Source: Oscillospiraceae bacterium (lineage in GTDB: Bacteria > Bacillota > Clostridia > Oscillospirales > Oscillospiraceae). From it: a stretch of 64,000 nt of DNA. A model generated the notes under the pieces. That model saw only the letters and a program-made list of their open reading frames with translations. It was not told where the DNA came from and did not search any database. Below are positions 35,395 to 44,366 of the stretch, one piece after another. The DNA is taken from assembly GCA_902778115.1 (NCBI GenBank), contig CACYWG010000005.1:28137-92136 (forward strand), read 5' to 3'. Each line of letters starts with the position of its first letter. The first letter of the stretch is position 1. The position numbers were made by a program, and so were the translations under genes.

Positions 35395-37223
35395 TATCTC
35401 TGCCTCCCTTGGTAATTATAGAACACCTGCGCCGACACGACCGACAGATCCTGCCCGACCCGGTCGTTCGACAGGCGCATCGCAAAGTGCCTCACGCCCC
35501 GGCAGCGGCAGCTGCGCCGGAAGACCGAGGCAAAGCCGCGCCCGCGCAGCGAGCGGAACGACAGATTCCGCGGCGAGAGCATCCAGCTCCAGGCGCGCAG
35601 CTCGCTGCGGTCTTCGCGCCGTTCGTGGTCGGTGAGATAGCTCAGCGAGGCGGTGGCGTTGGTATCCGAGCGCATCACCAGCACCACGGAATTGACGTTT
35701 TTCAGCCGGTCGTAGCCGCCGAAGTGCTCGGTCGCAAAGCGATACACCTTCTCGATGGCGCGCCCGTAATCGGCGTAGACCCGCTCGAAGGCGCTCAGCC
35801 GCCCCTTTTCATCCAGGTGGCAGACCCGCTCGCCGTCCACGGCGAAGGCACGGGCGCCGATCTCCGTCCAGTAAAACCAGGCGGGATCCCCCGGCTCCGA
35901 CAGCTCATAGTCCCAGACCCAGGCATGGCCGGAGGCTGCGAGCAGATAGCGGTGTCCGTCGTCACAGGCGCAGGCGGGGCCCTCCTTCAGATCCTCCAGC
36001 AGCCCCTTCACCGCTCCGCCGCCGTTGATCTTGCGGGAGATGCAGACGACGTTGTTCTCATAGGCCGCGCTCGTGTCGCGCAGGCGCAGCACGCCGTGGC
36101 GGCTGTGCGCCCAGACGAGATTGTTCTCCACCAGGCACAGCGTCCCCGGCTTGTCGCAGCCGAGCTCGCTGTTGATGGGCACAAAGGGCATGTCCAGCGT
36201 CGCGCGCCCGTCGAGCTTCGTCTCGGAAACCGCCGTGCGGCCGATCGAGTGCTCCTTCAGCACGATCAGATAGCTCTGCTGCTTGCCGAAGGCCGTGATC
36301 GGATCGCTGCTGTCGCCGGCCAACTGATATTGCGGCATCGGGAAATAGCCCGGGTCCATCGCAATGTGGCTGCCGTTCCAGAAATAAGCGTTGGGCTGGG
36401 CCTCGCTCCCGGCCAGCACCACGCACAGCGCGCCGGTGCCGCCGCAGACAGCCGCGCAGCGGCAGTCCATCACGCTGGCATAGGCCTCCGGGTTTGCCTT
36501 GGCATAGGTGATGCGCACCGTGTTGTTCGCCGCAGGCGTCGTGACCGGCGGCGCGCTTTGAAAAGTCACGGTCCCTGCCGCAGTGTCCACGGTGTAGGCG
36601 CTGCTGTCCAGCTCCGCGCCGTCGACCGTCACCTTCGTCACGGCGTCGATCCCGCCCACCGGCAGATGATAGACCTTCGCGCCGCTTTTTGCGTTGAACC
36701 AGACGGTCTTTTCCGCGCTTAGGCGGTTTTCCGGCTGGTAGAGATCGCCCGCGCCGCTGTCTGGATCGGCGTTGATGAGCGTCACCGGCGTATAGGCCGC
36801 CACCGCCTCCGCCTGCAGCGCGTCCGTCTGCGCGTCTAAGGCGATGCGGATATACGCGCCGCGGGTCTTATAGTAAAGCGCCTCGTTGTAGCGGAAGAAG
36901 CAGCCGGCGCTGCGCGGCAGGTTTTCGAGCAGCAGCTCCGTCGTCTTCTCCCGCAGATGCCGGGCGTAGAGCTTATCGCCCGCGTGAAAGACCAGGCGTT
37001 CGTGGAAGGGCCTGTCCGCCATCGCCCATGCGCTGCCGCGCTCGGCCTCGTCCAGCCAGACCTGCCCGTCGCGGCAGTTGAGCGCGCCGTCGCGCCACAT
37101 CAGGTTTTTCATTTCCGGGCTCTCGCTGCGCCGGAGACGGTAATCCAGCTCCCAGAGGTTCAGTCCGCCGGAGAGCCGCTCAAAGTTCAGCCTGCGCTCT
37201 GCCTTGGCCGCCGGCAGGGCCAT
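35394..37223 (-). CDS. Phage-like cassette: gp10-like stabilisation/tail hub protein
   Basis: 609 residues, beta-rich throughout. The N-terminus FERLSGGLNLWELDYRL...NLMWRDGALNCRDGQ and repeated WVWDYELSEPGD-type strands suggest a beta-propeller-like fold as in P22 gp10-type proteins, which close the portal after packaging. The assignment rests on size, order and fold impression. Two ATGs 18 nt apart are possible; 37223 is favoured because GAGAGAGG sits 7 nt ahead of it. Confidence 0.6.
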   Translation of the reverse strand: MALPAAKAERRLNFERLSGGLNLWELDYRLRRSESPEMKNLMWRDGALNCRDGQVWLDEAERGSAWAMADRPFHERLVFHAGDKLYARHLREKTTELLLENLPRSAGCFFRYNEALYYKTRGAYIRIALDAQTDALQAEAVAAYTPVTLINADPDSGAGDLYQPENRLSAEKTVWFNAKSGAKVYHLPVGGIDAVTKVTVDGAELDSSAYTVDTAAGTVTFQSAPPVTTPAANNTVRITYAKANPEAYASVMDCRCAAVCGGTGALCVVLAGSEAQPNAYFWNGSHIAMDPGYFPMPQYQLAGDSSDPITAFGKQQSYLIVLKEHSIGRTAVSETKLDGRATLDMPFVPINSELGCDKPGTLCLVENNLVWAHSRHGVLRLRDTSAAYENNVVCISRKINGGGAVKGLLEDLKEGPACACDDGHRYLLAASGHAWVWDYELSEPGDPAWFYWTEIGARAFAVDGERVCHLDEKGRLSAFERVYADYGRAIEKVYRFATEHFGGYDRLKNVNSVVLVMRSDTNATASLSYLTDHERREDRSELRAWSWMLSPRNLSFRSLRGRGFASVFRRSCRCRGVRHFAMRLSNDRVGQDLSVVSAQVFYNYQGRQR

Positions 37224-37250
37224 GGAATTTCCTCTCTCCATCGCCTTCCC

Positions 37251-37865
37251 TCACCACAGCTCGCCGCAGTCGAAGCCCGCGTAAGCGTCGCGCACCCGGC
37301 TGCACTCGGTAAACACGGCCTCGCCCAGGCGGCGCAGGCGGCTTTCCCACTCGTTGTGGAGCGCAGCGTAGCGGAAGGCGTCGTCATACATCACCAGCTG
37401 CCCCGCCACGAAGTAGGGGATGGCCGTGTGGGTCTCGGGGCTGTTATCGAGCGGTGTGTCGTCGTCCGGCTCATTGCCCACCGAGGCCGGATAGCGCCAG
37501 TATTCGGCCCAGAGCTCCGGTCTGTCGCCCGGCAGCAGCAGCTGACGGCCCAGCAGCCGGTAGTCGTGCCAGCGCCCCTCGCCGTCCGCGCGCAGCAGCC
37601 CCCCGTTCATCAGCCGCCAGCAGTCCGCCGGCAGCGTATAGAGCGTGCCGCCGCCCGCGCCGAGCTGTTCCAGCTTGTCCAGGCACACGGCCGCGGGGAT
37701 CTTTTTCACGGTCGTTGCGATCTGCATCACGGCGTCGTCCACCAGCGAGGGCATGGCCAGCACCAGATCGGCCTGGTCGTTATAGCTCAGCGGGACCTCG
37801 CTGCCTGCGATCGTGCTGGCGTTGAGCAGCCGCAGCGCGGCCCGCTTGACCTGTCCGTAGGTCAT
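37251..37865 (-). CDS. Phage-like cassette: head-tail connector/adaptor
   Basis: 204 residues, mainly helical (YGQVKRAALRLLNASTIAGS, YNDQADLVLAMPSLVDDAVM), placed directly after the major capsid gene. Size and position match the adaptor proteins that ring the portal in podoviruses. No motif settles the assignment. GGAGGTGAC precedes the ATG. Confidence 0.6.
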   Translation of the reverse strand: MTYGQVKRAALRLLNASTIAGSEVPLSYNDQADLVLAMPSLVDDAVMQIATTVKKIPAAVCLDKLEQLGAGGGTLYTLPADCWRLMNGGLLRADGEGRWHDYRLLGRQLLLPGDRPELWAEYWRYPASVGNEPDDDTPLDNSPETHTAIPYFVAGQLVMYDDAFRYAALHNEWESRLRRLGEAVFTECSRVRDAYAGFDCGELW

Positions 37866-37919
37866 TGCATGTCACCTCCATCAAAATCCCACCCGCCGCT
37901 CCCGCATGGTTTCGCCCGC

Positions 37920-39044
37920 TTAGCCGATGTTCAGCACGGTGGTGCCGACGGCGATGGGCTTGTTGGCCGCGTCAAGCTCGGCCACACGCAGGAACTTCAT
38001 GCCGGCGGCGGGCGTCAGCTCCGCGCTCTCGCCCGTCAGCTCCGTCCAGGCGCTGCCGCTCACGGCCGTGCCGTAGGTCACGGCGGGCAGGGCGGCCGCG
38101 GTGGCGGCCATCGCGTAGACGCGCTTGGCGCCCTCCAGCGCGCCGTTGACGAAGAGCAGGCTCTTGCCGGGCGCGCTCGCGGAAGTGATCACGCTCAGGC
38201 TCTTCATGCCCGCCTGGCCGCCGTGCACATAGACGGCGTTGATCTTCTCGTTGAGCACGAAGCAGTCGTAGATGAAGCGGCCCTCGACCAGATAACCGGA
38301 GATGCCGGGAGGGTTGTCGTGGATCTTGTACTCCTCCAGCTGCTGGGGCGCTGCGGCGGCCACGGCGTGGGTGATGATGAAGGCCGTGCCGGCGGGCAGG
38401 TGGTTGGAGGGCACCTTGACGATGCGGCAGCCGTCCACCTCGCCGATCACGCCGCGCGCGAGCATATCCTGGGACGCGTCGCCGTACTTGACGAAGGCGG
38501 CGTCCTGCTTGAGAAGATTGGCGTAGCGGTAGCTGCAGAAGGCCACGCGGCCCTTGCAGGGCACGTTGTTGTCGCCCAGCTTCTCCATGCCGGCGAGGAA
38601 GGCGGCATAGGCGTTGGTCTTGTCGATGGCGCTGTCGGCGTAGTTGCCGGCGGCCATGGCGCTGTCGGCCAGGGTCTTGAACACGTAGGTGTCGAACTCG
38701 GGCACGACCACCTCGCGGATCTGGCGCGCCAGGGCGCGGCCGGCGTCGGACACCATCTCGGACTGGAGCTTGTCGCCCTTGTCGATGATGAAGGTGAAGC
38801 TGCGGTCGCGCGTGACCTCCAGATTCTGCACGCTGCGGCTCAGATCGGCCGGCACGCCGTAGCGCTGGTCGCCGCTGCGGGTGTAGTCGTTCATCTGAAC
38901 GACGGGGAGGCTGTAGACCATAAAGGTCTTGCCGCCCTTGAACTTATAATCCTTGCTCAGAGCCAGCATGGCCTGAGATTCCTGAGCGAAACGCTCGTCT
39001 ACCTGCTTGAGGTATCTGCTTGCCAGGTTCATTCCGCCTGCCAT
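37920..39044 (-). CDS. Phage-like cassette: major capsid protein
   Basis: 374 residues. The segment DYTRSGDQRYGVPADLSRSV, then FTFIIDKGDKLQSEMV and ALARQIREVVVPEFDTYVFK, is typical of HK97-fold capsids of podovirus-like prophages in Firmicutes. VPSNHLPAGTAFIITHAVA and a small C-terminal beta domain (about 300-374) follow. It lies after scaffold and portal genes in the canonical order. AAAAGGAG precedes the ATG. Confidence 0.85.
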   Translation of the reverse strand: MAGGMNLASRYLKQVDERFAQESQAMLALSKDYKFKGGKTFMVYSLPVVQMNDYTRSGDQRYGVPADLSRSVQNLEVTRDRSFTFIIDKGDKLQSEMVSDAGRALARQIREVVVPEFDTYVFKTLADSAMAAGNYADSAIDKTNAYAAFLAGMEKLGDNNVPCKGRVAFCSYRYANLLKQDAAFVKYGDASQDMLARGVIGEVDGCRIVKVPSNHLPAGTAFIITHAVAAAAPQQLEEYKIHDNPPGISGYLVEGRFIYDCFVLNEKINAVYVHGGQAGMKSLSVITSASAPGKSLLFVNGALEGAKRVYAMAATAAALPAVTYGTAVSGSAWTELTGESAELTPAAGMKFLRVAELDAANKPIAVGTTVLNIG

Positions 39045-39089
39045 GAGTTACATCTCTCCTTTTTCTGTGATTGAGGATCTGTCAAAAAA

Positions 39090-39271
39090 GCCTCGCAGAG
39101 TTTTTCGCGTCGCAACGCGAAAAATCAACCAAATCCGTGTTTTCCGGGGACATGCGCCTCGGAAAACACACTTTGCGCCCTGCCAGTGTGCGAGCGTCTC
39201 ACGCAAGCGAGTGCGCGCAGCAGGGCGAAACCCCTCAACGAAAAGCCCAGCGAAGCGGGTTTTCGTTGAAG
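39090..39271 (-). repeat. Post-stop multi-hairpin element, copy between scaffold and capsid genes
   Basis: 182 bp, largely identical to 16377-16547, with the same four hairpins. It begins 1 nt after the scaffold stop codon in the direction of transcription. A chromosomal repeat family has thus entered the phage structural operon without damaging either gene. Confidence 0.92.
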
Positions 39272-39272
39272 C

Positions 39273-39929
39273 CTACCAGGCTTCGCTGTCAAAGCCCGCG
39301 AGGAAGGGGTCGCCCGGTCTGGTATCCGCGCTTCCGCCTCCGCTCACGCCGTGCACCGGCGCGCGCTCGGCGGCGCGGCGTCCGGCCAGACGGCGGCCGT
39401 TTTCACGGCGCAGGGCTTCCAGCGCCTCCCGGTGCTGCCGCTCGTTCCAGGCGGCGAAGGCCGCCGTCAGCGACCGTTTTCCCCGCAGACTCTCCAGCAC
39501 CACCTCCGTGGGGATGCTGCGCCCCTGCATTTCCGGGAACACGCGCAGCAGCTCCTCCGCCTCCGCGCCGAGATCCCTCGCCGCGTCGGCCTCCTTGAGC
39601 TCGCTGAGCTCGCGCAGCCTGCGCTGGGCGCGCTCCGTGGCCTGCGCCTTCTGGTACAGCGCCGGCAGCTCGCTCTCGTCGAGCTCGACCTGCCGGTCCT
39701 CATGATCGACGCGGGCCGTGAAGCGCAGTTTAGGGCTCGCCGCCGTCGATTCGCCCGTGATGGGGGCCGTCTCCGTCGGCTCTTCCCGCGGCGGGAGGGC
39801 GTCGCCGTCCTCGCCGCCACCGGCCGCCTCTCCGGCAAAGATGTCCTCGCCCTCGGTCCATCCCTCGGGCAGCAGGAGATCCTCCTCCGGCGCGGCTGTC
39901 TGTCCGATCTGTTCGATCTGTTCGCTCAT
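39273..39929 (-). CDS. Phage-like cassette: capsid scaffolding protein
   Basis: 218 residues. An acidic, disordered N-terminus (1-65) is followed by a helical region (LDESELPALYQKAQATERAQ, LRELSELKEADAARDLGAEA) and a basic Arg-rich C-terminus (RRENGRRLAGRRAAERAP). This charge layout is usual for scaffolding proteins, and the gene lies between portal and capsid. AAAGGAG precedes the ATG. Confidence 0.75.
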   Translation of the reverse strand: MSEQIEQIGQTAAPEEDLLLPEGWTEGEDIFAGEAAGGGEDGDALPPREEPTETAPITGESTAASPKLRFTARVDHEDRQVELDESELPALYQKAQATERAQRRLRELSELKEADAARDLGAEAEELLRVFPEMQGRSIPTEVVLESLRGKRSLTAAFAAWNERQHREALEALRRENGRRLAGRRAAERAPVHGVSGGGSADTRPGDPFLAGFDSEAW

Positions 39930-39960
39930 CGTTATCTCCTTTCATGGTGAGAAAGATTAA

Positions 39961-39987
39961 CCCATTGCAAAACGCTGTTTTGCAATG
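39961..39987. other. Intergenic hairpin between scaffold and portal genes
   Basis: CCATTGCAAAAC / GTTTTGCAATGG with a GCT loop, a perfect 12-bp stem without a T-run. It may be an RNA processing or stabilising site within the operon. Confidence 0.7.
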
Positions 39988-40000
39988 GAGGAACCTGCTT

Positions 40001-41980
40001 TTATTTCGCCGCCTGGCCGATCAGCGCCCGCTGCGCGACCTTCGGCAGCGCGTCGTAGCGCGCCTGCACCGTGCCGGTCAGGCCGCCGAAGAGCTTGTCC
40101 TCGTCGAGGCTGCCGCCCATGGCGGGCAGGCCCTCGGCGGGATGCTCCGTTTCCTCGGCCTTCTGCTCGCGCGCACGGATGCTCTCGATCAGCTCCTGTC
40201 TGCGCGGGATCAGCTTGTCGGGGATGCGTTCGAGGTAATCCAGCACCTCCAGCACGCCGTCGCGGCGCAGGTTGTCGAGGGTCTGCACCATGGCGATCTC
40301 GCTGTAATAGGTCGTCGCGCCGACGTCCGCGGCGATGTTCAGCCAGAGATTTTTAAACTGGCTGAAGTCAAAATCCTCCAGCACCCGGCGCGTGACGGTC
40401 TGCATCCGCATCTGCCCGCTCACGGGGTCGATCTGCGGGCGGCCGGCCTCGTCGAGCAGCGGCTCTTCCATGCTGCGCTCGCGCACCAGCGGGCGCTGCC
40501 CGTAGTAAGTGCCCATCATGTCCAGCAAGATCGCGCCGATCTGTTCGAGCCACTCGTGCAGTCCCGCGCGGACGTTTTCCAGCGGCACCTCGGAGCTCGA
40601 CTGCAGCACCATCAGCGCCGAGGTGTTGTCCGGCCGGACGTTGCCCATCTGTGCGTCGGTCGCGCCGAGGCATTCCTTCGTATAGCTGAGGGCCTTGTCG
40701 ATGGCCAGCATGATCTGATTGGACATATCCGCCGGCTGGATGCTGGCCGCCACGTCGCGCAGGTTCATCTCCGGCGGGAGATTGCGCACGCCGATGGCCG
40801 AGCCGATCTCGTTGTCCCAGCCGGCGATCAGGTCGGCGTTGTAGACGGTCTTCGGGAAGCTCTGCAGCTGCAGATGCCGGAACACCAGCGCCATCATGGA
40901 GTTGATGAAGATCTGGTTCGGCACGATGCCGGTCACGAGCGCGCGCCCGTGGTACTGGTTTTTCTGCTTTTCCCAGTTGCCCCAGGCGATCGGATAGCGG
41001 CTGAGCCCCGTGTCCAGATCCTCGTAGATGACGCCGTCCTTCGTGGCCTTCGTCACATGCACGCGCGTCACCTTGCGCTTCTTCTCCTGCCGCTTCCAGA
41101 GCGTCTCGCCCGCGGGGCCTGTTTTCACGCGCCCCAGCTCGTCGCGCTCAGGGACGGGCTCGCCGTCCTCGCCGCCAAGAAGCTCCGTCTCCGCCTGCCC
41201 CTTCGGATCGAGGACGCTCTCCTCCTCCGTCACCTTCGTGTACAGCAGCACATAGAGCGCCTTGCCGGTTTTTTCATCCTCGGGCGCAAGCTCCGTTTTG
41301 CCGCCCACACCCGCCTGGTCCTGAACGTCCGCGTCGGGCCGGATCTCCCCGTGCCAGCCCTTCCGGCGGTATTTTTTCGCCTCGGCCTGCAGGTTTTCCA
41401 CCGTGTCGCGCCCGACGATCAGGATATAGGGCTGGCTCTCCGCGTCCGCGACGTTGGGATTGCCGAACATCACGTTGATGCCGTCGACCAGCTCCATTTT
41501 GATCTCGCCCCGGCAGCCGCTGAAGGCGCCGCCGTAGGGCAGCGCGTCCGGGTCCCAGTAGAAGTGCGCGCAGTAGTCGCCGGTCTGCGCGCCGTCGAGC
41601 AGCGCCTCGCGCACGCGAAAGTCCATCTTGAACTTTTCAAAGAGATTGCGCACCTCCGCCGTGGCGTACACGGCGGCGTTGGTCTCGGGCTCGGCCAGGT
41701 TCTCGCCGTCGTAGTAGCTCAGCGGCTCAAAGCTCACCGTCGCCGCCGACGAGGTCAGCGAGGCAACGAACAGCGAGGCGATGCGCTTGATGATGTTGAA
41801 GGTGGGCCTGGCCAGGCGGCTCATGGCCTCCGTCTCCGGGATGTGCAGCCACTGGTTGCCCGCGAAAAACTCGATGTTCGTGTTGACGAGCTGGTACTGG
41901 TTGGGCGTGAGGGAGTTATTGTAGGCCCGGCCCAGCTCGTAATAGGTCCAGGCCCGGTTCTGTTCGTCGCCGCGCCTCAT
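40001..41980 (-). CDS. Phage-like cassette: portal protein
   Basis: 659 residues. WTYYELGRAYNNSLTPNQYQ and FFAGNQWLHIPE at the N-terminus, RPTFNIIKRIASLFVASLTS, and NQIFINSMMALVFRHLQLQS in the stem region resemble P22-like podoviral portals. The length also fits this class rather than the shorter siphovirus portals. The dodecameric portal is the DNA entry gate and terminase docking site. GGGAGG precedes the ATG, which overlaps the stop of the small gene upstream by 4 nt. Confidence 0.85.
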   Translation of the reverse strand: MRRGDEQNRAWTYYELGRAYNNSLTPNQYQLVNTNIEFFAGNQWLHIPETEAMSRLARPTFNIIKRIASLFVASLTSSAATVSFEPLSYYDGENLAEPETNAAVYATAEVRNLFEKFKMDFRVREALLDGAQTGDYCAHFYWDPDALPYGGAFSGCRGEIKMELVDGINVMFGNPNVADAESQPYILIVGRDTVENLQAEAKKYRRKGWHGEIRPDADVQDQAGVGGKTELAPEDEKTGKALYVLLYTKVTEEESVLDPKGQAETELLGGEDGEPVPERDELGRVKTGPAGETLWKRQEKKRKVTRVHVTKATKDGVIYEDLDTGLSRYPIAWGNWEKQKNQYHGRALVTGIVPNQIFINSMMALVFRHLQLQSFPKTVYNADLIAGWDNEIGSAIGVRNLPPEMNLRDVAASIQPADMSNQIMLAIDKALSYTKECLGATDAQMGNVRPDNTSALMVLQSSSEVPLENVRAGLHEWLEQIGAILLDMMGTYYGQRPLVRERSMEEPLLDEAGRPQIDPVSGQMRMQTVTRRVLEDFDFSQFKNLWLNIAADVGATTYYSEIAMVQTLDNLRRDGVLEVLDYLERIPDKLIPRRQELIESIRAREQKAEETEHPAEGLPAMGGSLDEDKLFGGLTGTVQARYDALPKVAQRALIGQAAK

Positions 41981-42213
41981 ACGCCGTCCTCCCTCATGCG
42001 GTCCGTGCCGTAGGCCACGTCCGCGTTATAGCCCATCAGCGCGCGAAAGGCCCGCTGATCGGCCTCGATCTGCCGCCGCCGCTCCTGCTCCTCCGCATCC
42101 GGTGCGGCGGGCGGGGTCTGTGCGTGTTCTGTCCCGCGCGCGGAGACGATCCCCAGCGCGAAGACCGCCGCGCCCAGCAGCAGGCCGATCAGCCCGCATA
42201 CAAATTCCGTCAT
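41977..42213 (-). CDS. Phage-like cassette: small single-span membrane protein
   Basis: 78 residues: one N-terminal membrane helix (FVCGLIGLLLGAAVFALGIV), then a charged helix (EEQERRRQIEADQRAFRAL). Such small proteins occur next to portal genes; the function is unknown. AGGAGG precedes the ATG, and its end overlaps the portal start. Confidence 0.65.
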   Translation of the reverse strand: MTEFVCGLIGLLLGAAVFALGIVSARGTEHAQTPPAAPDAEEQERRRQIEADQRAFRALMGYNADVAYGTDRMREDGV

Positions 42214-42245
42214 GCTTTTCCTCCTGTCGATGCATTTTCCCCGTT

Positions 42246-42292
42246 GGCTTCCCCTTGAGGGGAAGCTGTCAGCGAAGCTGACTGATGAGGTG
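42246..42292. repeat. TTCCCCTTGAGGGGAA palindromic element between terminase and portal-side genes
   Basis: GGCTTCCCCTTGAGGGGAAG, CTGTCAGCGAAGCTGACTGATGAGGTG: two stems plus the GATGAGGTG end shared with the other copies. Confidence 0.9.
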
Positions 42293-42305
42293 TCTTTCCC
42301 CGTTT

Positions 42306-43784
42306 TTAATTAACTCCATACGGGTCGAATAAAACGCCCGGGTCGTTGAAGGCGCGCTCCTCCGGCCGCTCGCGCGGCGCCTTTGGCGGCGGCAGCGTCC
42401 CGCCGGCGAAGATCAGGCGGCTGAGCGCCTGCGTCGCCGCGTCCACCATGTCGTCGTGCGCGCCGGCGGGGAAGGCTGTAAACTGGTCGATGAAGTCCTC
42501 GGCCCAGGCCGCCTTCTCCGTCAGCGGGATGAAGACGTGGCCCGATTCGATGGCCGGCGCGACCGCGTTGACGCGCGCAAGCTTGCCGCCCAGGGGATTG
42601 ACCGGGATGCAGAACATCTCCCGCTGCAGGGTCTGGATGACGGCCGGGCCGTTGGCCTTGTCCTCGATCAGCACGCACCTTGCCGCGGGATAGAGCTTTG
42701 CGACGGTGCGGATGGCCTCCAGTGTGCCGGGAAAGTCCAGATGCCGGTTGAGGCAGCAGCGAAGATAATAGTTCTCGCCCAGCTTGCCCCAGACCTGCAC
42801 GCTGACAAAGTCGTTGTCCTCCCCGCCCTTGAAGGCGGCGTCCACGCTGATGATCTCCGCCGCAAAGCGCGGGATCTCCGCCGGGTCATAGCGCCGCCAC
42901 CAGCAGCGGCGGATGAGGTTGCCCTCCTCCCGGCGCGGCGCGCACTGGTACAGCGCCGTCCAGGCGCGCCGTCCGCCCTTCGGATCGGCGAGGTAGGCGG
43001 CCTTGAACTGCCGCAGCCAGCTTTTGTCCTTGCCCAGCTCCGGGCAGAGCGGCTCGCCGGGGCGGCGGCCCATCGGGTCGCCCTCCTCCGCCTCCAGCGG
43101 CAGGCGCAGCAGCTCGGCGTCGTCCTCCGTTCTCAGGATCCGCGCGGCCAGGTCGTCCTCGTGCCAGGGCGTCATGATCAGGATCACCTTGCCGCCCGCC
43201 GCCAGGCGCGATTTCAGCGAGTTCTGCCATTCCTCCCACAGTCTTTCGCGGAAGACGGCGGAGTCGGCCTCCTGCCGGTTTTTCACCGGATCGTCGATGA
43301 GGATCAGCTCGGCCGGATTGCCGGTGATGCCGGCCATGATGCCGCGGCTGATCAGCCGTCCCCCGGCGTTTGACAGCTCCAGCTCCTGCGCACGGTCCAC
43401 GCTGCCCGTGCCGACGCCGAACAGCCTCGGCCCGTACTCGCGGATCTTCTCCCGGTTCCGGCGGCAGAAGCGCTCGGCAAAATCGCTGTCATAGCTTGCC
43501 AGGATCACCCGCCGCTCCGGATAGCGGCCGAGATACCAGGCGGGCAGGCTCTCGGTGACGGTGCAGCTCTTTCCGTGCTGCGGCGGCGTCTCTATCACCA
43601 GAATGTCGTAGGCGTGTCCGCTCTGCAGCTCCAGAAAGTCCTGTACCCGCGCGGCGAGGAATTCGCTCAGCCGCGTGCGCTTCCAGCCCGGCCCCTGGAC
43701 GTAGGCCAGATATTCGCTGAAGTGCCGCCGGGCCAGCTCCCGCCGCGCCAGCTCCCCGAGCGCCTCGGGCGCCAGCGCCTTCAT
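42306..43784 (-). CDS. Phage-like cassette: terminase large subunit
   Basis: 492 residues. The ATPase half has a deviant Walker A ETPPQHGKSCTVTE, Walker B ELILIDDPV and coupling motif LIMTPWHEDDLAARIL. The RNase H-like nuclease half has IISVDAAFKGGEDNDF and ends with GAHDDMVDAATQAL, so all catalytic acids appear present. It would translocate DNA into the procapsid through the portal. The start at 43784 overlaps the small-subunit stop (ATGA). In-frame sequence upstream lies inside that gene and was excluded. Confidence 0.92.
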   Translation of the reverse strand: MKALAPEALGELARRELARRHFSEYLAYVQGPGWKRTRLSEFLAARVQDFLELQSGHAYDILVIETPPQHGKSCTVTESLPAWYLGRYPERRVILASYDSDFAERFCRRNREKIREYGPRLFGVGTGSVDRAQELELSNAGGRLISRGIMAGITGNPAELILIDDPVKNRQEADSAVFRERLWEEWQNSLKSRLAAGGKVILIMTPWHEDDLAARILRTEDDAELLRLPLEAEEGDPMGRRPGEPLCPELGKDKSWLRQFKAAYLADPKGGRRAWTALYQCAPRREEGNLIRRCWWRRYDPAEIPRFAAEIISVDAAFKGGEDNDFVSVQVWGKLGENYYLRCCLNRHLDFPGTLEAIRTVAKLYPAARCVLIEDKANGPAVIQTLQREMFCIPVNPLGGKLARVNAVAPAIESGHVFIPLTEKAAWAEDFIDQFTAFPAGAHDDMVDAATQALSRLIFAGGTLPPPKAPRERPEERAFNDPGVLFDPYGVN

Positions 43785-44086
43785 CGCGGCGCCTCCCCGG
43801 CCAGCGCCAGCAGCTCCTCGTCGCTCATCGACCGCAGATCGATCGGCGCCGCTTTTTTCTTCGGCTCCTCCGTCCCGGCCAGATCCCGGAGGAAGGCGGC
43901 CGCCTTCAGATCGCCGTTGACGGCTCTCTTCCACTGGGCATACAGCAGCGCGCCGGCCCCATTGGGCTCCACGCCGCGCGCCTCCAGTTCCCGGCGCAGC
44001 TCCTCGTCCTCCCCCAGCGTCAGACGCAGCAGCTTTCTCGCCAGTTTCTGCATGTCCGTTGTCTGTCTCCGTTTTCCCTCGCTCAC
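43781..44086 (-). CDS. Phage-like cassette: putative terminase small subunit
   Basis: 101 residues, helical and basic, immediately ahead of and overlapping the large subunit, the usual place for the DNA-recognising small subunit. The start chosen is GTG 44086, 8 nt after a strong AAAGGAGG (44102-44095). Upstream ATGs at 44122 and 44152 would lie before that site and, if the predicted promoter is right, before the transcript start. It is the first gene of the leftward cassette. Confidence 0.68.
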   Translation of the reverse strand: MSEGKRRQTTDMQKLARKLLRLTLGEDEELRRELEARGVEPNGAGALLYAQWKRAVNGDLKAAAFLRDLAGTEEPKKKAAPIDLRSMSDEELLALAGEAPR

Positions 44087-44117
44087 CTCAGCGGCCTCCT
44101 TTCCCTCACCGCCATGC

Positions 44118-44146
44118 ACCATAGCGGCGCCGCGCGAAAAAAACAA
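44118..44146 (-). promoter_or_regulatory. Candidate promoter of the phage-like operon
   Basis: On the minus strand TTGTTT, a 17-nt spacer and TATGGT. The surrounding block (ATGTCATTGTTTT and CGCCGCTA) recurs upstream of the DUF6291 gene (2828-2856). Confidence 0.5.
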
Positions 44147-44162
44147 TGACATCCTGAAATGA

Positions 44163-44191
44163 TTGCGCCCGGCGGCAAATCGTGTTATGAT
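44163..44191 (+). promoter_or_regulatory. Promoter of the barnase-like gene
   Basis: TTGCGC, a 17-nt spacer and TATGAT. It leaves a 5' untranslated region of about 225 nt filled with three repeat units. Confidence 0.6.
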
Positions 44192-44226
44192 GAATAAAAT
44201 TGTTCAGTTCCATTTCCGAATTTTCC

Positions 44227-44366
44227 GTAGGGGCCGACGCCCTCAGCGGCCCGTCCTCCGTAAGGCTCCCTTTCGCAAAAGGGAGCTGTCGCGAAGCGAC
44301 TGAGGGTTTCTTCCTCACTCCGCATCCCGCATTCCCCCGTAGGGGCCGACGCCCCCGGCGGCCCGC
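44227..44366 (+). repeat. Two GTAGGGGCCGACGCC repeats around a CTCCCTTTCGCAAAAGGGAG palindromic unit
   Basis: Copies at 44227-44254 and 44339-44366 match the one at 30993. Between them (44264-44306) is CTCCCTTT / AAAGGGAG followed by CTGTCGCGAAGCGACTGAGGG, built like the TTCCCC palindrome family. No gene fits this 330-bp interval. Confidence 0.85.
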
